A DNA stretch of 64,000 nt from Desmodus rotundus (lineage: Eukaryota; Chordata; Mammalia; Chiroptera; Phyllostomidae): NCBI RefSeq assembly GCF_022682495.2, contig NC_071389.1:176142056-176206055 (forward strand), read 5' to 3'. Shown one piece after another: positions 1 through 13,109 of this stretch; within the stretch, counting starts at the first letter, position 1, and each line of letters begins with the position of its first letter. Under the pieces are notes generated by a model. The model worked only from the letters and a program-made list of their open reading frames with translations. It was not told the origin of the DNA and made no database searches. A program made the translations under genes and the position numbers.

Positions 1-3000
1 TCTTGTAAATCTTTCTTTTAAAACCATGTAAGTTTATAAAGAGGCAAGTCTAAATTTTAGACTTTCCCTTGGTGGCCATTATGAAATGGCCACAGGAAAC
101 AAGTTTTCAAAAATCACAAAGAAGGTTGAGGAAACTGAGGATGAAACTCAGTGAGTCCAAGTTTGTAGAAATGTCTGGCGCTCAGTGCCCCTCACTCTTA
201 TCAGGCAGAAACCTGTCACAGAATTTCTTTAGACCATTATTCTCGAGAATAAATGACACATATCTACCTCTGTTTGTGGTTAAAATGGGTGGAGTTTCTG
301 GTTTGTGTTGAGATGCTAAATCCCATCCCAAGAGCCAAATTAATTGTTATTTGACCTTAAATTATAATAGTAACAAACAATTTTATACAACCTCCTCCCA
401 AACTGCATTGCAATCTATTAAATATTCTAGAAACTAACCTTTTGACAACTACTCAGCCACCATTTTACAGAGTAAACTTAATATTTTACCTTCCTATATG
501 CAGATATGCTAAGTTCTCTTGAAGGACAGATAGGGCAGTGTGAAAAGCTCGGTGATTCAGAAGAAACAGAACTCTCACTTGGAGGGTTAGAGCCAGTTTT
601 CCCACGTTGAATCTTTAAGAATATGGGAAATGATTTGAACAGAGTACAAATCAGCTTTGTGTGCACCTTGAAAAAGTTGAAGCCTGGGATGAATTTGGCT
701 TCATTCAGGGTAGATAAAATACTTGAAATAGCAGAACAAGATGGGAGAAATTTTATTTCTTACAACTGTGAAGAATGAAAAATAGTTAAAATTTTAGAAA
801 GCAGGAACATATTGATATTTGCAGAAATCCAAACAAAATAAGAGTTTAGATAAAATAAATAGGTCACTTTCTGGACTGTTGGGTGTTGGCCTCATGCTGC
901 GGGAACAACCTTCCTCAGGGCCCAGTAGAGGCCCGTGTGGGTTCCGGCGGGGCCTCGGAGCGCAGGGAAGCAGCTGTCTCAAATGACTCTGCTCCTCATT
1001 TTCCACCGTACATGTGTAGTCCACGTATATTTTGAGGTACCTGACATCATCCATCAGATTTATTTATTTATTTTTTATTTTGGGGCACATTTGCAAGCAT
1101 CTTCTGATTAATGCGGAAGGGATGTGGTTTTGTTAGCATCTGTTACAGAGCTTGTTAAAGCAAACAGTCTTTTTTTTCCAGGTAAACTGTAAATCACCAA
1201 GTAAATTGACTTTATCTCCAAGTAAATTGTACCTACTTGCTGTACCCAGTTCTGTGTGAGCCAGGTGTTACATACTGAGTAAATACCAATGGCTGGACAG
1301 ATGAAAGGGCAGAAGGAGGACTGCTGTTAATGTGTATATAATCTTGCCCTTTCAGGGATGTGCCTTGGGAAGGAGTGTACTGTATAGACTTCCGGGTATC
1401 GATGCATCCAGCTCGCCATCCATCTTTAGGACTGTTTGACAAAAGGCCACACTTGAGGAATAGTATAGTCAACTAGTATATGAAAATTGAATGGCAAGTA
1501 AGAGAAGGGCTGGGCAGGGAAGGTCTTGTGTGAATGACTCTGTGGCACTGAAAGCAACTCTGTCCAGCTGCCCTTTTGCTCTAGCAGTCTCAGGCCACGG
1601 ACTAAGCCTGACTCGCACTAAGGTGAAAGTCCTAGGAGGATGTTCTCCTCGTGCAAATGGAAGGCTGTGGAATACATTACAAGGATGATGCCATAAAGCA
1701 AGAAAATAGTAACTCATGGTAGCCTTTTTTTTTTTTTTTAATTAGGATCTTTTAATTGGTAGGAGCAAATACCACCTAAGTTATTTCAAAATGAAAACAT
1801 ACCAAATCACAGAAGAGAAACAAAATACCAGGCAGTTTATTATGAGAATGTGTATGGAGAGAGCTGGAAAGCTGTGAGGAACTAAGACTCTTTCCCCCCC
1901 AGAGCTGGCTCTGCTGGGTCTCTTTCCAGGATATCTTGATCTGTATTTTAAAGTCTTTCTGCTTTTCCAGGGCATCTGAAGACTTCTACATTAGGCTTCC
2001 TCTGCCATCCCACAGCTTCTGTTTTTAATCATTGTTTCAGGGTGCTCAGGACGTCAGTTTGTCACAGCCCCCAGTCATTTCACATTATAGGTGAAAGACT
2101 TGCCCATTCTGGTTTCAATTCTTGAGAGAGGTTTGATGAGCTGGCCTCTTTTTTTCTAATCGGCCCAGAGTCCAGGCACTGGCCAGTTTAAGGACGAGCT
2201 GCTTTGTTCAGGCACCTACTTGTGGTTAACAGTACCTGTGCTGTGCCGAGGAGCTGGGCCTGTGGGCAGGAGAGGTTAATCTAAAAGAAAAAGTGGGCAC
2301 AATGGGTGTGGTTACTAGATATATCAAAGAAGGAAGCTTCACTGACTCTGCCTTTAGAAGCCATTCACTGAACAATATGGAAACCTTCTAGAACACATTT
2401 AATAAATAAAGCCAATTAGGTATGTGAAGACTTTCACTGTGGCCAAAGCAGGGCAATCTTTGCCTTTATGCGAGAGAAATGGAGAGAGACATGTGAGAGT
2501 TATTCTACCCCACAGGAGAAAAGAATGAACAAGTTGAGAGAATTAAGGAGAGATGAACTTGCCCTTCGTCACCAAAGATTTGAATAGTAAGAGGCAGCTG
2601 TAAAGGTGAGACTGATATAATGGAGCTCCTTGGTAGGAGGTCTTTTGTGGACTCTGGGTAATTTGGATAATCTTTGCACCATTGTGGAACTCAGAGTTAT
2701 GAATGCAAGAAGATACTTCCTTTATAGGCCAAGACATTCTTTTTTGTGTGAAGCATAATGTGCAAACTAAACTGTTTATTTCTAGTAACTTTGTTAATAA
2801 GTTGTTATATATGTAACCAACAAAGACATCGGCATACAGATGAGGACATTGTGTCCCCTCCCATGGACACCTGGAGGCATCTCTGGTTCACGCTGTGTCT
2901 GTGTGTGTGTGTGAAAGTGAGAAGCTGTGCTAATATGCAGGGATTCCATTGCTAATGCACAATCACTTAATTTCATGGGGCCAAGAATAAAAGCAAATCT

Positions 3001-4245
3001 TAAAATTTACCCTTGATTTATCAGTAAGAAAAATAAGAAAAAAGAACATCATGTTTCTTTGTTAGACATGGAGGTATTTTGATAATAACTGATAGCATTT
3101 AGGTAGTCATCTGTATGTTTTTAAATAAATGGGGCATAGGGACTAACAAATTGAACTGAAGAAAATTTGGCATCAGGCTACTTTTGTGAGTTGCTTGGAT
3201 TTATATTGCAATCCCAGGTCATCTCTAAACAAGGAGCACTGAAATGATTGATCTCCTGACCAATTATTAAAAACTGTTGGAGGGCCAAAGGGAAAAGACT
3301 GGTGTAAAGAAATCAACTACATTGAGAGAAGGGAGTGACTAGGAATTATCATCCCCTAGCTTTTCTGAAGGAACACAGAAAAGAAATCTTAACAAAATTA
3401 AGTTGCATCGCTTGAAGAGAATAAGGTTTTTTAACTGGGTAGCCTGACTTCATAAAGGACAGTTCTGTCCTACTAATCTAATCTTTTGAGATGAAAATGA
3501 AAGGCTGGGTAGATAAAGGAGAAAGATTTGTATACAATTCATTTAGATTGTGGAATGCCTAAGATATTGGGCATCAGAGGCTCATTGTCCATCTGTGGAA
3601 AAATATGAGGCTGAGTGCAGAGCCAGTGTCACTTACATTTCTGTCCACAGTCTGGTAGTTGGAGTGAAGTGCATGGGTGCTTCATTTGCTTTCTACATAG
3701 AGCTGGTAGGATAACTAGCAAAGAAAGAGATGAGTAGAAAGAAGCTTCAAAAATACAGCTGCCCAGCCATACTGACCTTAATTCTCATCATTTCTATGAC
3801 ACATATTCTAAACCTTATGTTATCATTTAACTTAGAAAAGTCATCCGTTATTCTGTATAATTTGATCTTATTTGCCAATGAGCTCATCCTGAGGATGAGG
3901 ATGATGACTTACACTTCATCTCTACCTCCCATAGCACCTGATAGGCATTTAATAAATATTTGATTGACTAGCAAACAGTAAGATCGTGAAGAACTGGTTG
4001 TATGGCCAGAATACAAGAATACTTTATGGTGACGACGTGTACCGAGTCCATCACGGGCTGACAGCACCAGTGTACTAGTGAGTGGATGCATAGGGGTAAA
4101 GCTTAGGGAACTCATGGAAGTCATCTCGGTACTACTAGGCATGGGTCTGACTTTTACTAGATGACTGTGATCATTCTCTGGTTCACAGTTAAAACAGGAT
4201 ATACGGGTGGGAACTGTAGCGATGACTGAAGGAGGCTTGAGGATG
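1..4245. other. Intronic stretch without recognised genes or repeats
   Basis: I see no gene. There is a short GC-richer patch at about 895-980, an A/T-rich run at 1055-1080, a T-run near 1726-1739 and a short TG run near 2897-2913. All open frames are short and unrelated to any protein I recognise. The segment 3940-3965, ending TTTAATAAATATTTG, looks like a fragment of an antisense MIR or L2 end. Confidence 0.5.
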
Positions 4246-4249
4246 TGCG

Positions 4250-4475
4250 ATACAGTGGTTGAATGTGTGTACTCTGAAGTTGGACTAGCTAGACTCTCGA
4301 ACCAGCAGTGACCTTGGGTGAGTGAATTCACTTCTCTAAAGCTCATTTTCTCTGTTGGTGAAGTAGAGAGAGTAATAAATAGGGTTTACTTCACAGGGAT
4401 ATGAGAATCAATGGACATATGCACGTATAGCACCTGGTACACTGCTAGCAATTCAATATTTGAATAAGAACCATC
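4250..4475 (+). repeat. MIR SINE (ancient, diverged)
   Basis: The order of motifs is that of a MIR in sense: an ACAGTGGTTGAATG-like head, then GTGACCTTGGGTGAGT, then a core like CTTCTCTAAAGCTCATTTTCTC, then a region ending in TAGCACCTGGTACACTGCTAGCAATTC. MIRs are tRNA-derived SINEs that spread before the placental radiation. The family call is from memory. Confidence 0.65.
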
Positions 4476-4479
4476 CTAA

Positions 4480-7400
4480 ATGATAAATAAAGGGGAGGGG
4501 TTGTTTCACACTAGATTATGACCCATCTTGACATCAGTTTGGTTTAGTTCCATATCATTTTTGAGGGCCTATTATTTGCCTTTCACCAAGGACAGCGCCA
4601 GGGCCAAAGGGCTTACTCTGCAGCATAATGGAATCAAGATACACTTAGGGAAGGAGTTCTGAAAGTCAAGGCTGCTGGACTGATTGGTCTATGTAACTGA
4701 GGAAAAGAGGGGACTTTTCCTTAAGGACTTGGAAAGCATTCTAGTGCCACCTCACATTCCCCCATATTGGTTTCACTGGTTTCCTGTTCTGAACTGGGCT
4801 AGTGTTATCTCCACACACTCTAGTTAGTGTCTGTTCTTTGAGATCTCGAGCTGGCATTATCTAACAGTTTAAGCGTCTTATACAAGATCAACGTATTATC
4901 ACTTTTGAACAGTAACAAATTAACATCAGAATGTCATTGCTGAGCCATAAGTATGCTCCCATTTTGTTTTGTTGGCTAAGATCAGAATTCACAGCCAGCC
5001 TAATGTGTGTCTGGTAGCTTCAGGTGAGTTTTTACTACCAGTTAAAGATAATGAGACTGTGTCTAGGACTCATACTTGTCTGGGATGATTCATCTATAGG
5101 CAGAGGCCCCGCTGTGAAAGATCCTGGTTAGAGATTAGTAAATGCTACATCTGATTGTAACATAGCTTTGTCTCAGAGAGTCTGATGAGGATGGGTGAAA
5201 GGATAAGCTCTGAGCTTCTTTCTGTTTGAAAATTCCAATTGGCATTTTCTTTTAAAGAGCTCTTTTTTTCTGCTTGCATGCTTCGATCAGAGGAAAAGTA
5301 TTAAAGTGAATTTCTGTGAACTATAGAAATGTTGGAGACCACTGAATGTGGTTTAAAAACAAATACTGTTTAAACAAACTTCAAAACAAGAATGAACAAA
5401 TAAGCCATCCCGTTACTTGTCAAGTTCTTGTTTGCAGGAATGATCTGGCCTACCATTCCTGCAAATTAAGAATGGTTTGATATCTCCTTTGAGTGATGCT
5501 GCTGCTTGTTCCTGCCTCACTGTCTGCCAGAGTCAAGTTGAGATATTGACAACATTAACTGAGATATTAATGTCTCTCCTTGGGGAGACATTTCAGCTCC
5601 CCAAGGCCCCAGAGGGGAGATGGGAACCCTGGCTGGGCCAAGGGTATAGGCCAGTTAGAACATTCTATTGGGGTCTTTACTGGTGGGACTAGGACTGTGA
5701 GAGAAAGGAGACAAGGAAGACGCCTCAGTCGGCCTACAGTGCTGATGGCAGCAGTGACAAGATGGTTCCCAGGCATGTTGGCAGGGTTGCTACTGCTAAG
5801 TCAGAGGGGACAGGCTGGGCCAGAGACAGTGACCCTTGACCATGATAGAAACTTGATCCGCATTATTCTGTACCTTCTAAACCAAGTATTCCTTCCTTGT
5901 ATGGCTTTAAAAAATTGTGTGATAAGAAAAATGGTTTTAGTGTGCTTCTCCTTGTCTCAGGTGAGGAGCTGGGTATAAGTTCTAGTAGATTGTGTTGTAC
6001 TCTCAATAAAACTTCATATACCCATGACCTCAGGTAGTCAGGGAAGGAAAAAAGAAGAAAAGCAGTTGTGAACTCTGAACTCCTGAAGATTCATTTTTAG
6101 TGCGGATAACAAGCAGCCATAAATGAGGCATAGCAAAAGTAACAGTTTAATAATTCTGAAAAAGGGGAGCCATTTCAGTATGAAATGAACAAAGGAAATA
6201 CCAAATAGACTTAAATGCAACCAGTCAAATAATGGACACCATTTTTACTCTACTGAAGCCAGGCATACTGGTATTCGAGCAATGAATCTAGGGAGGGTCA
6301 AAAGGCTGGAAAGGACTGGACTTAACCTTGCCTTGAGGCTTCCTGTCACAGGGTAGGGGCCAGCAAGCTACGAGAAAACAATTTTAGACCAAATAACATA
6401 CTTGGTGTGATTCAACTGGGTAGGGTATACAGGGGTTTGATGTAGTAGTGGAGAAAGCAACATAACCCTGTTGACACTAGTAATGTGCTAATTATCTCAA
6501 AGTTAAGGGCAGGAAAGGGTGTCAGACTGTAGCTGGCATCTGCAGATATAGGGAGCAGGGTCCAGCATTAAGGGTGTTAGCAGTTTGTCAGGGTCTGCAA
6601 AATAGTAAGAAGTTCTGAGTAGGGCTCCTCATCCAATAGAGGTGGAATGAAACTGAAGACATGAAGAAGAAATTTAGACCTTTGGATTGGGCACATGGTG
6701 AGGCTGGTTGAAGGGAAGGGTTCTGGGTGGGCATGTCTGCACCCAGCCAGGCTCGCATCAGGTATACCAAATACTGGGCTTAGAGTAGCCCACACAGCTT
6801 TGGATATTGTTGGTGAGTCCTGGCTTAAAAATTGGAAGGCATGCTGGTTTTAAGTCCTACAATTGAGTAAGGCCAAGGCAGGCAGGTACTAACAAGCTAT
6901 TGAACATATGTGTGTGTGTGTGTGTGTGTGTATTTAATCTGCCTATGTGCAATTTTATTTTCACTTCTGGAGCCCTTCAAAATGTGTTGCCTCTTTTAGA
7001 TGGCAGACCAAAACTGGTTTGGGCGATGTGAGTAGATTCAAACCTGCATTGGTTGTGAACAGCCATACTTTGCTCTCTGTGAGGAAGCAGTGATCAGTTG
7101 TCCATTTCAGGGACTTAGGAAAACCTACCCCTGGATGTTTGGTGAGAAAAACTTTCCCAGGAAACTCATTTTTGCCACCGGAGGCAATGGCTTGTTAACC
7201 TGCATCAAATGAACATGATAGATCCAAATTGTAAATTCAGCGATGCTTCTTCATCTTTCTTACGGAGCAGGGGGAGAAGGAAAAGAGATCTTTTTTTCCC
7301 AGAGACCCGTGTGTATGAACCAATATCTAGAAACAATGTTTTTGTTATTTTTAGCAACAAATGAGGTACTAGCACTCACAGTTCGGTCAAACATAAAATG

Positions 7401-9365
7401 CCTTTTCTACCCTTTGCCTCTCATGGGCACCTCCCTACTTCTCTATTCTCATTGGTATATGAACACAATGTTCGGATCAAATACATATGAAGAGATGGGA
7501 ATGTTAATTTACTTGAGACAAATAACATCTATACTCTGAAAAAAGCTGCTAGTACATCAAGCACCTTCATAGGCTTGTACTTAACCCTGTTCTTTAATGA
7601 TTATTGCAGTTCTGTGAACTCTACTCTCTTGGCTCTAGTTAAATGAAAAGATTTTGATGGCACAAGCAGTTTTGGATTTAGTGTTTCACACATAGTGGAA
7701 AATGTCCTGGTTTTTCTAGGTTGTATGGTTTAGTTTTATGATGGTTTTCTTTCTACCCCAGAAAATGCCCAGATGTATATTAATGTTGAACACATTTGAC
7801 TTTGTAAAGTTGTCTAAATAAATGTCATGTAATATTGATAATCCTACTGCCTAATTAATACTGTTAGTTTCATTTTTACACTATAATTCTCTATTCGTTT
7901 TATTTTTTCAATTTATTCTTTTCCCCTACCTTCTTCCTTTGTGTTTATTTAAAAGTACATTTATTCCATCACAGAACTTGATTGTTGCTGAACTTGACAG
8001 CTTGCTCTTTTATAGAAAAGAACCTCTTAATGAAAATACAACTCAATCCATCTGAGAGTTGTTTTGATATGCATAATGGAGCAGGCCATTTAATTTAAGA
8101 TGAAATGAAACAGCCTTGTTAGGATTTTGGCAGTCCTGGTACCTTACAGAAGAGCACAAACACACTCCAGAAGTTCTCTTGGTATTCTCTTGGCCCTTTG
8201 ATTGCTGACTTTAATTCTATAATTCATTTGGGTATCTCAGTGAGAAGGGATCTGCCTTTGTATTCTTCCTCTTTTATTGTCCTATCTGTTGCTTATAAGC
8301 TTTCTTCCTGCTATAAAATTGTCTGAGACCCAGAATAGGAAGAGCCTTGTAGGCATTCTCAAAGTGAAAACCTTCAGTTTGTTTCTCATCTGTGGCTTAA
8401 ACTTGGTGACTGAAGCACATCCAAAAGGGAGACTCAGTCAGGGAGGAAAATGGGGCAAAATTCAAGGAGAAAGCAACATTTGAAAGAACAAATATGAAAA
8501 GGAATGCTGGCTTCTGCCAGGAGTTGTTTAGTCATCCACAATGGCTCTTAAACTAGCCCAGTCTGCTTGAATTTCTGTTCATGGGTTTTAAAAACCCAGA
8601 GTGTTCTTTGTTTTCAAGGGTTTTAAAAAGAATAGATCTGGCGTTTAACAGGCAGGAAAAGATCATGATTCTCCACCATTAAGCTTCCATTGAGTGTTTC
8701 AGTCATGATATTTCTGATTAATGACAAGGCTGGAGAACATTGGCGTTTTCTCTATCTTGCAAAGCATTGCTCACAAAACTCAGACACGATTCAAAACCAG
8801 TCTAAATAGCTAACAGCAGCCTCAGTCACCTGAAAAAATGATATTGTGGAATCAGAATTTATAGTCACCAAAAAGGGAGTCTCTTGGAATTAAGTAGGGA
8901 GGGAAAAATCCTACCCTTATTTTGGGAAAGAGATTTTTGTCTCTCATATTCTGCTTCTACTCTGTGCTCATTATGGAAAAATTAAGGAATATAAACCCGG
9001 GACTTTTTTTAGGGCAGCTGGGGTAACCCTGTCCTCTCATCCCACCATTTCCACACTTGCCTTCTAAATCTCATGGTGGTGGAGAAAGTTTTCAGCAAAA
9101 GCTTACCAGTTCTAGTGTTGTATTAGACACATAGATCCTCCTCTAACTGAGGTTAGAAGGATTTTCTTTTCTTATATACTAGGAGGAGAGACTAGAAGGA
9201 AAACCAGATTTATTTAATCTAAAATTGCATTAATGTTCTAGCAGGTCCATAATCCCTGTGATGTTATAAAGTACTAATTGAATAATGTGCAGGACTTTAT
9301 GATAGTAGAAAAATAAGATCTCATTTGGATAGCCAACAAAGATAAATTAGATTTGATGATTATCT
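4480..9365. other. Intronic stretch, mostly unassigned
   Basis: I see no gene. The only simple repeat of note is the TG run at 6909-6930. Open frames at 5580-5978 and 7243-7539 resemble no known protein and lack coding features. The purine-rich tract at about 6230-6800 may be old mobile-element sequence, but I could not name it. Confidence 0.45.
6909..6930. repeat. (TG)n microsatellite
   Basis: Eleven TG units are uninterrupted here. This is a common dinucleotide repeat and is likely to vary in length between individuals. Confidence 0.9.
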
Positions 9366-9369
9366 GGTT

Positions 9370-10800
9370 GCGACATCAATTAACACATTATTTAATTCAA
9401 CAAATATCTACTGAGAGCCCATTATGGGCCAGCCCCCATCATTCTAGGTGCTCAGTTATAGTAATGAACAAACAAATAATGATCCCTGTCCTCATGGTGT
9501 TTAGATTCTAGTTGAGAAGAAGCAGTATGTTCATAATAAATACATCAAATAAGTAGTCATGTAGTCTTTTAGATGGTGACAAATACCGTGGCAACAAGAA
9601 GAAGTGGAACAGGTTAAGGGGGGTCAGGCAGGCATTAGTATTCCATTGCAGGGTCAGGCTTTGGCTTTGCTGAGAAGGTGAGATTTTAGCAAAGACTTGA
9701 AACAGGTGCATGTGTTGGCCCTGAGGATACCTGAATAGCTGGAGCAAGAGTGTTTCAAGGGGAGAAAATTGCTAGAATAAAGGTCTGGAGCAGGAATATG
9801 TTCAAGAGAGGTCAGAGTGCAGGGAGCAGAATGAGAGGGAGAGTAGGAAGATGTGGGCTCTCTGGGCCAATGGGGGTCCAGATCAGGGTGTTGGCTTTTC
9901 TTTTTAGTGAATTGGGCATTGATTAAGGCAAGAGAATAACATCTTATGATTTAAGTTTTAAGAGGATCATCCTGCTTCTTTGTTGAGCATAGACTGTAGG
10001 GGGTTGAGGCAGGTGCAGGGAGGCCAGTTAGGAGACTCTTGTAGTAATTGGGTAAAGGACGATGATGTCTCAAACAGAGCTGGTGAAAAAGATTGTATTC
10101 TGGATACACTCTGGAGGTCAGCAGTCAAGGCTGATTGATTAGATATAGGGTTCCAGAGAAAGAGAGGAGTTGGAACTGGAGCGGTAGAGGTGCCTTTAAC
10201 TGCAATGGGAAAGGCCAAGTTCAGTTTTGGAAATGTTGGAGATATTTGTAAGCATATCCGAATACACATGTGTTGTAGAATAGGCGACTTGATATAGAAA
10301 TATGAAGTTTTGGAGAAAGAAGTATGAAAGTGGTTGGCATATAAATAGGATTTAAATCAGAGACCATATAAGATCTCTGAGGTGGTAGATGTTGAGAGAA
10401 ATGATATGAGGAGCAAGGTTTGACCCTGGGGCGCTCCAGCTTCAAAACCTCTGAAGGAAGAGGAGGAACCAGCAAAGGAGAGAGTAACAGCAGCCAGTAA
10501 GATAGGAGGAAAGTCAAGAAATGGGAAGCCATGGGAACCAAGGGAAGAAAGCATATCTAGAAGTGAATGATTGATCAGCCATGTCAAATGCCGCTCATAG
10601 GTAAGGATGGCTACAGGTGGATACTGGAGTTGGCAATATCAGTCACCTTTCCTTTGACAAGAGGAGTTTTAGTAGAGTAGTGGGGTTGGAAGTATGGTTG
10701 AGGTTAGTGTAAGAGAGAATGGGAGAAGAGGAATTAGAGAAAATGAGTACAGATGATGCTTTGAAGGAACTTGCTGCAGAGAGGGTATAGCGGCTAGTAG
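9370..10800 (-). mobile_element. L2 LINE fragment, antisense, ~1.4 kb
   Basis: Read on the + strand, this is the reverse complement of the L2 3' region. It opens with CAACAAATATCTACTGAGAGCC and a GTTATAGTAATGAACAAAC block. It continues through CTGAGAAGGTGAGATTTTAGC, GACTGTAGGGGG, GAGGAACCAGCAAAGGAGA and ATGTCAAATGCCGCTCATAGG, all in consensus order. L2 is an ancient CR1-like LINE that is dead in all placental mammals. The copy is unusually long and nearly collinear, but open frames over it are antisense noise and no reverse-transcriptase frame survives. Confidence 0.75.
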
Positions 10801-10869
10801 CATTTCCGGCCTTGCTAGCTGGCTCCAAGGAGGATCCCCTCACATTTTGTACAAGCGCAGTTACTATAT

Positions 10870-13075
10870 AGCTAGTCAAGCATACTTTATTTTAATGAAG
10901 TAGATATGTACCATCAGCATAGAACTTAGGAACCAGATGAGACTATCAAGGTCATTTCAGTTCATCTTCCACCTAATAAAGGAATCTTCATTATAATACT
11001 AATAAAACAAAAACAAAATTGTTTTCATGTGCTATCTTGGGATCCAGAGATGCATAAGGCACAATTCCTGCTCTTTAGAAACATATATTTGTAGTGGGAG
11101 GAAGCAGGCATATATGCTTCCTGTGTGATCAATGTTATGATAGAGGCACATGCAGAATACTGTGAAAGCACAAGGGAGAGAAGACTAACTTGGGGAAGTT
11201 AGAAAAGACAATATGCATAGAGTTGACATGCTCGTCTTAAAGATGAGTATGACGTTTTCCAGACAGAGTGCTGGGGAGAATCCCTTTCCCAGGTGATAAT
11301 CCAGCTTTTGTTTGCATGCTGACAGCTACGGAGAGCTCACTACGTTATGAGGCCAATTCCATTTCAAATAGCTATAATTGTAGCAAATCCATTTCTTATA
11401 TTGAGCCAAACAGTGCCTTCTAATATTTCTATTCATCAGTCCCAGTTTTTTCCTCTGGTGCTAATGGTCAAGGACTTATCTCTCTACCATATAGGTATTT
11501 TCAATATTTGAAAATAGATATTATGGCTCTTTTAAGCCATCTCTTTCCATGTTGAATAAAAGGGAAATGAATAGTCTCAGGCTGGATTCCCTGGGAAGCA
11601 GACTCTGAGACCGAGATTGGTGTACAGACAGTTTAGTAGGGAGTGCTCGTGAGCTTGGGGAGTGCTTTTGGGATCAGTACTGTGAAGGAGAAGGGAAGAT
11701 TGGGCAGGAGTGGGCAGAAGGAGAAGTAGAGGTGTGATGCTTTTTAAATGGAAGCTCCAACCAACCCTTTTGGGAGTTCTGAAGATAGACTGGTCCTTCA
11801 GAGTGGTCCAGAGCTAGAGCAAGGACCAGGCCTTTAACTCCATGACAAGCAGTCATTGGGCCAGTTTACTCCAGCCAGAGGGCATGACTTTGGGCAAGGT
11901 GGTTCTCTTCAGCTGATGCAATCCCCAAAGTGGGCTGATGGCTGAAAGCTAATGCCAGGTTGTTCTCAGCAGCTGGAGTAGCCAATCATTTATTTCTGAA
12001 GTGGGTCTGTAGGGGATCTGGTGATGCAGAAGAAGAACACCATGTACTGCTGCTAATTTTTTGGCAGTTATTTTCTGAGACAGATAATACAATGAAAAAG
12101 TATCTGGGTTTTGTTTTGTTTCTTTCTTCTTATTAGTAACCAAACACCATGCACAGCAAAGTGATGAGGGTTCAAGATAATGGCTCTGGACTGATGAGGT
12201 CTAATGTACAGTTGTACCTTTCCTGTGTCAGTCATTCATCTCAGTGGCCCTTTATACAGGAATGCGTCAAAGATACTCTCAAGGCAAGTTAAGGAGTACA
12301 TTCATGTAATCGATGTGACTGGGATCTTTACTAGGAGGAGGAGACTGCCCCAAGGACCGCCCCCCCACCATTTTGTAATGATATTAGGAGATAGCAATGT
12401 AAGTAAGGAAGAAAACTGAATTCTATCCCATCCTTCATCCTAGAAGATGACAGTTCTCATGGTGATCACAATGCATGCTGGGTGCCTGCAAAGACAGATG
12501 TGTGGCCACCAATCCTTTCCATTCCCTGCACACATCAAGATTGCTCTTTGATTTGTGGCTGTGGCCCTAATTCACGAAGCCTGTCACTGCTTGCAAGTTA
12601 TAGTTAGCCCAAAGCTTTGTTGAAAAAGAGCTGTCCCATTCCTGATTACTGTACACCAGATTGTGGTATCAACTAAATTAATAACACCGGACCACTCCTT
12701 ATACTGGGAAACATGTCTCTTGATTTCTGTTTGGCTTCATTAACGTCCTCTTGATGCCACAGATAAGATTGTCATATAAGGCATCCTTGTTAAGTGAAGA
12801 TTGTCAAGAGATAATGGTGGAACTAGGCATTGATGGGAGCAGAGGAGTCAAAAAAAAGGATGTTTATAGGGGATGATAGAAGTAAAAGTAAGATGAGGAC
12901 ATGGTAGGGGTGATATGGAGCCATTTTTTTTCCTTTCTCACTTTCTTCATACGTTGGCTTTCTTCACATAGTAGCTGGCAGTTTCTATAGGAGCTTGTTT
13001 ATAATTGTGAGAGAGTTTTAACAGAAGACTAAGAGAGGAGAGGATCAGGTTGGTATATAATAGGTTGGTTTTCTT
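10870..13075. other. Intronic stretch with old, weakly assignable repeats
   Basis: I see no gene. At about 11330-11560 the text around GAGAGCTCACTACGTTATGAGGCC, with a later TATTTTCAATATTTGAAAATAG, resembles an old CR1/L3-like repeat. At about 11580-12055 a segment starting GGCTGGATTCCCTGGGAAGCAG resembles a multi-copy mammalian repeat, perhaps an LTR. Both are impressions from memory. Nothing stands out in 12060-13075. Confidence 0.35.
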
Positions 13076-13104
13076 ACAGAGGTCCGTTTACTATGGACCT
13101 CTGT
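13076..13104. repeat. Perfect inverted repeat, 10-bp stem, 9-nt loop
   Basis: ACAGAGGTCC at 13076-13085 is the exact reverse complement of GGACCTCTGT at 13095-13104. It would fold as a hairpin in the intron RNA. No known function is suggested by the sequence. Confidence 0.85.
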
Positions 13105-13109
13105 GGGTT

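Noticed and set aside
3909..4346. 145-codon open frame on the minus strand
   Set aside because: It overlaps a sense MIR and resembles no protein.
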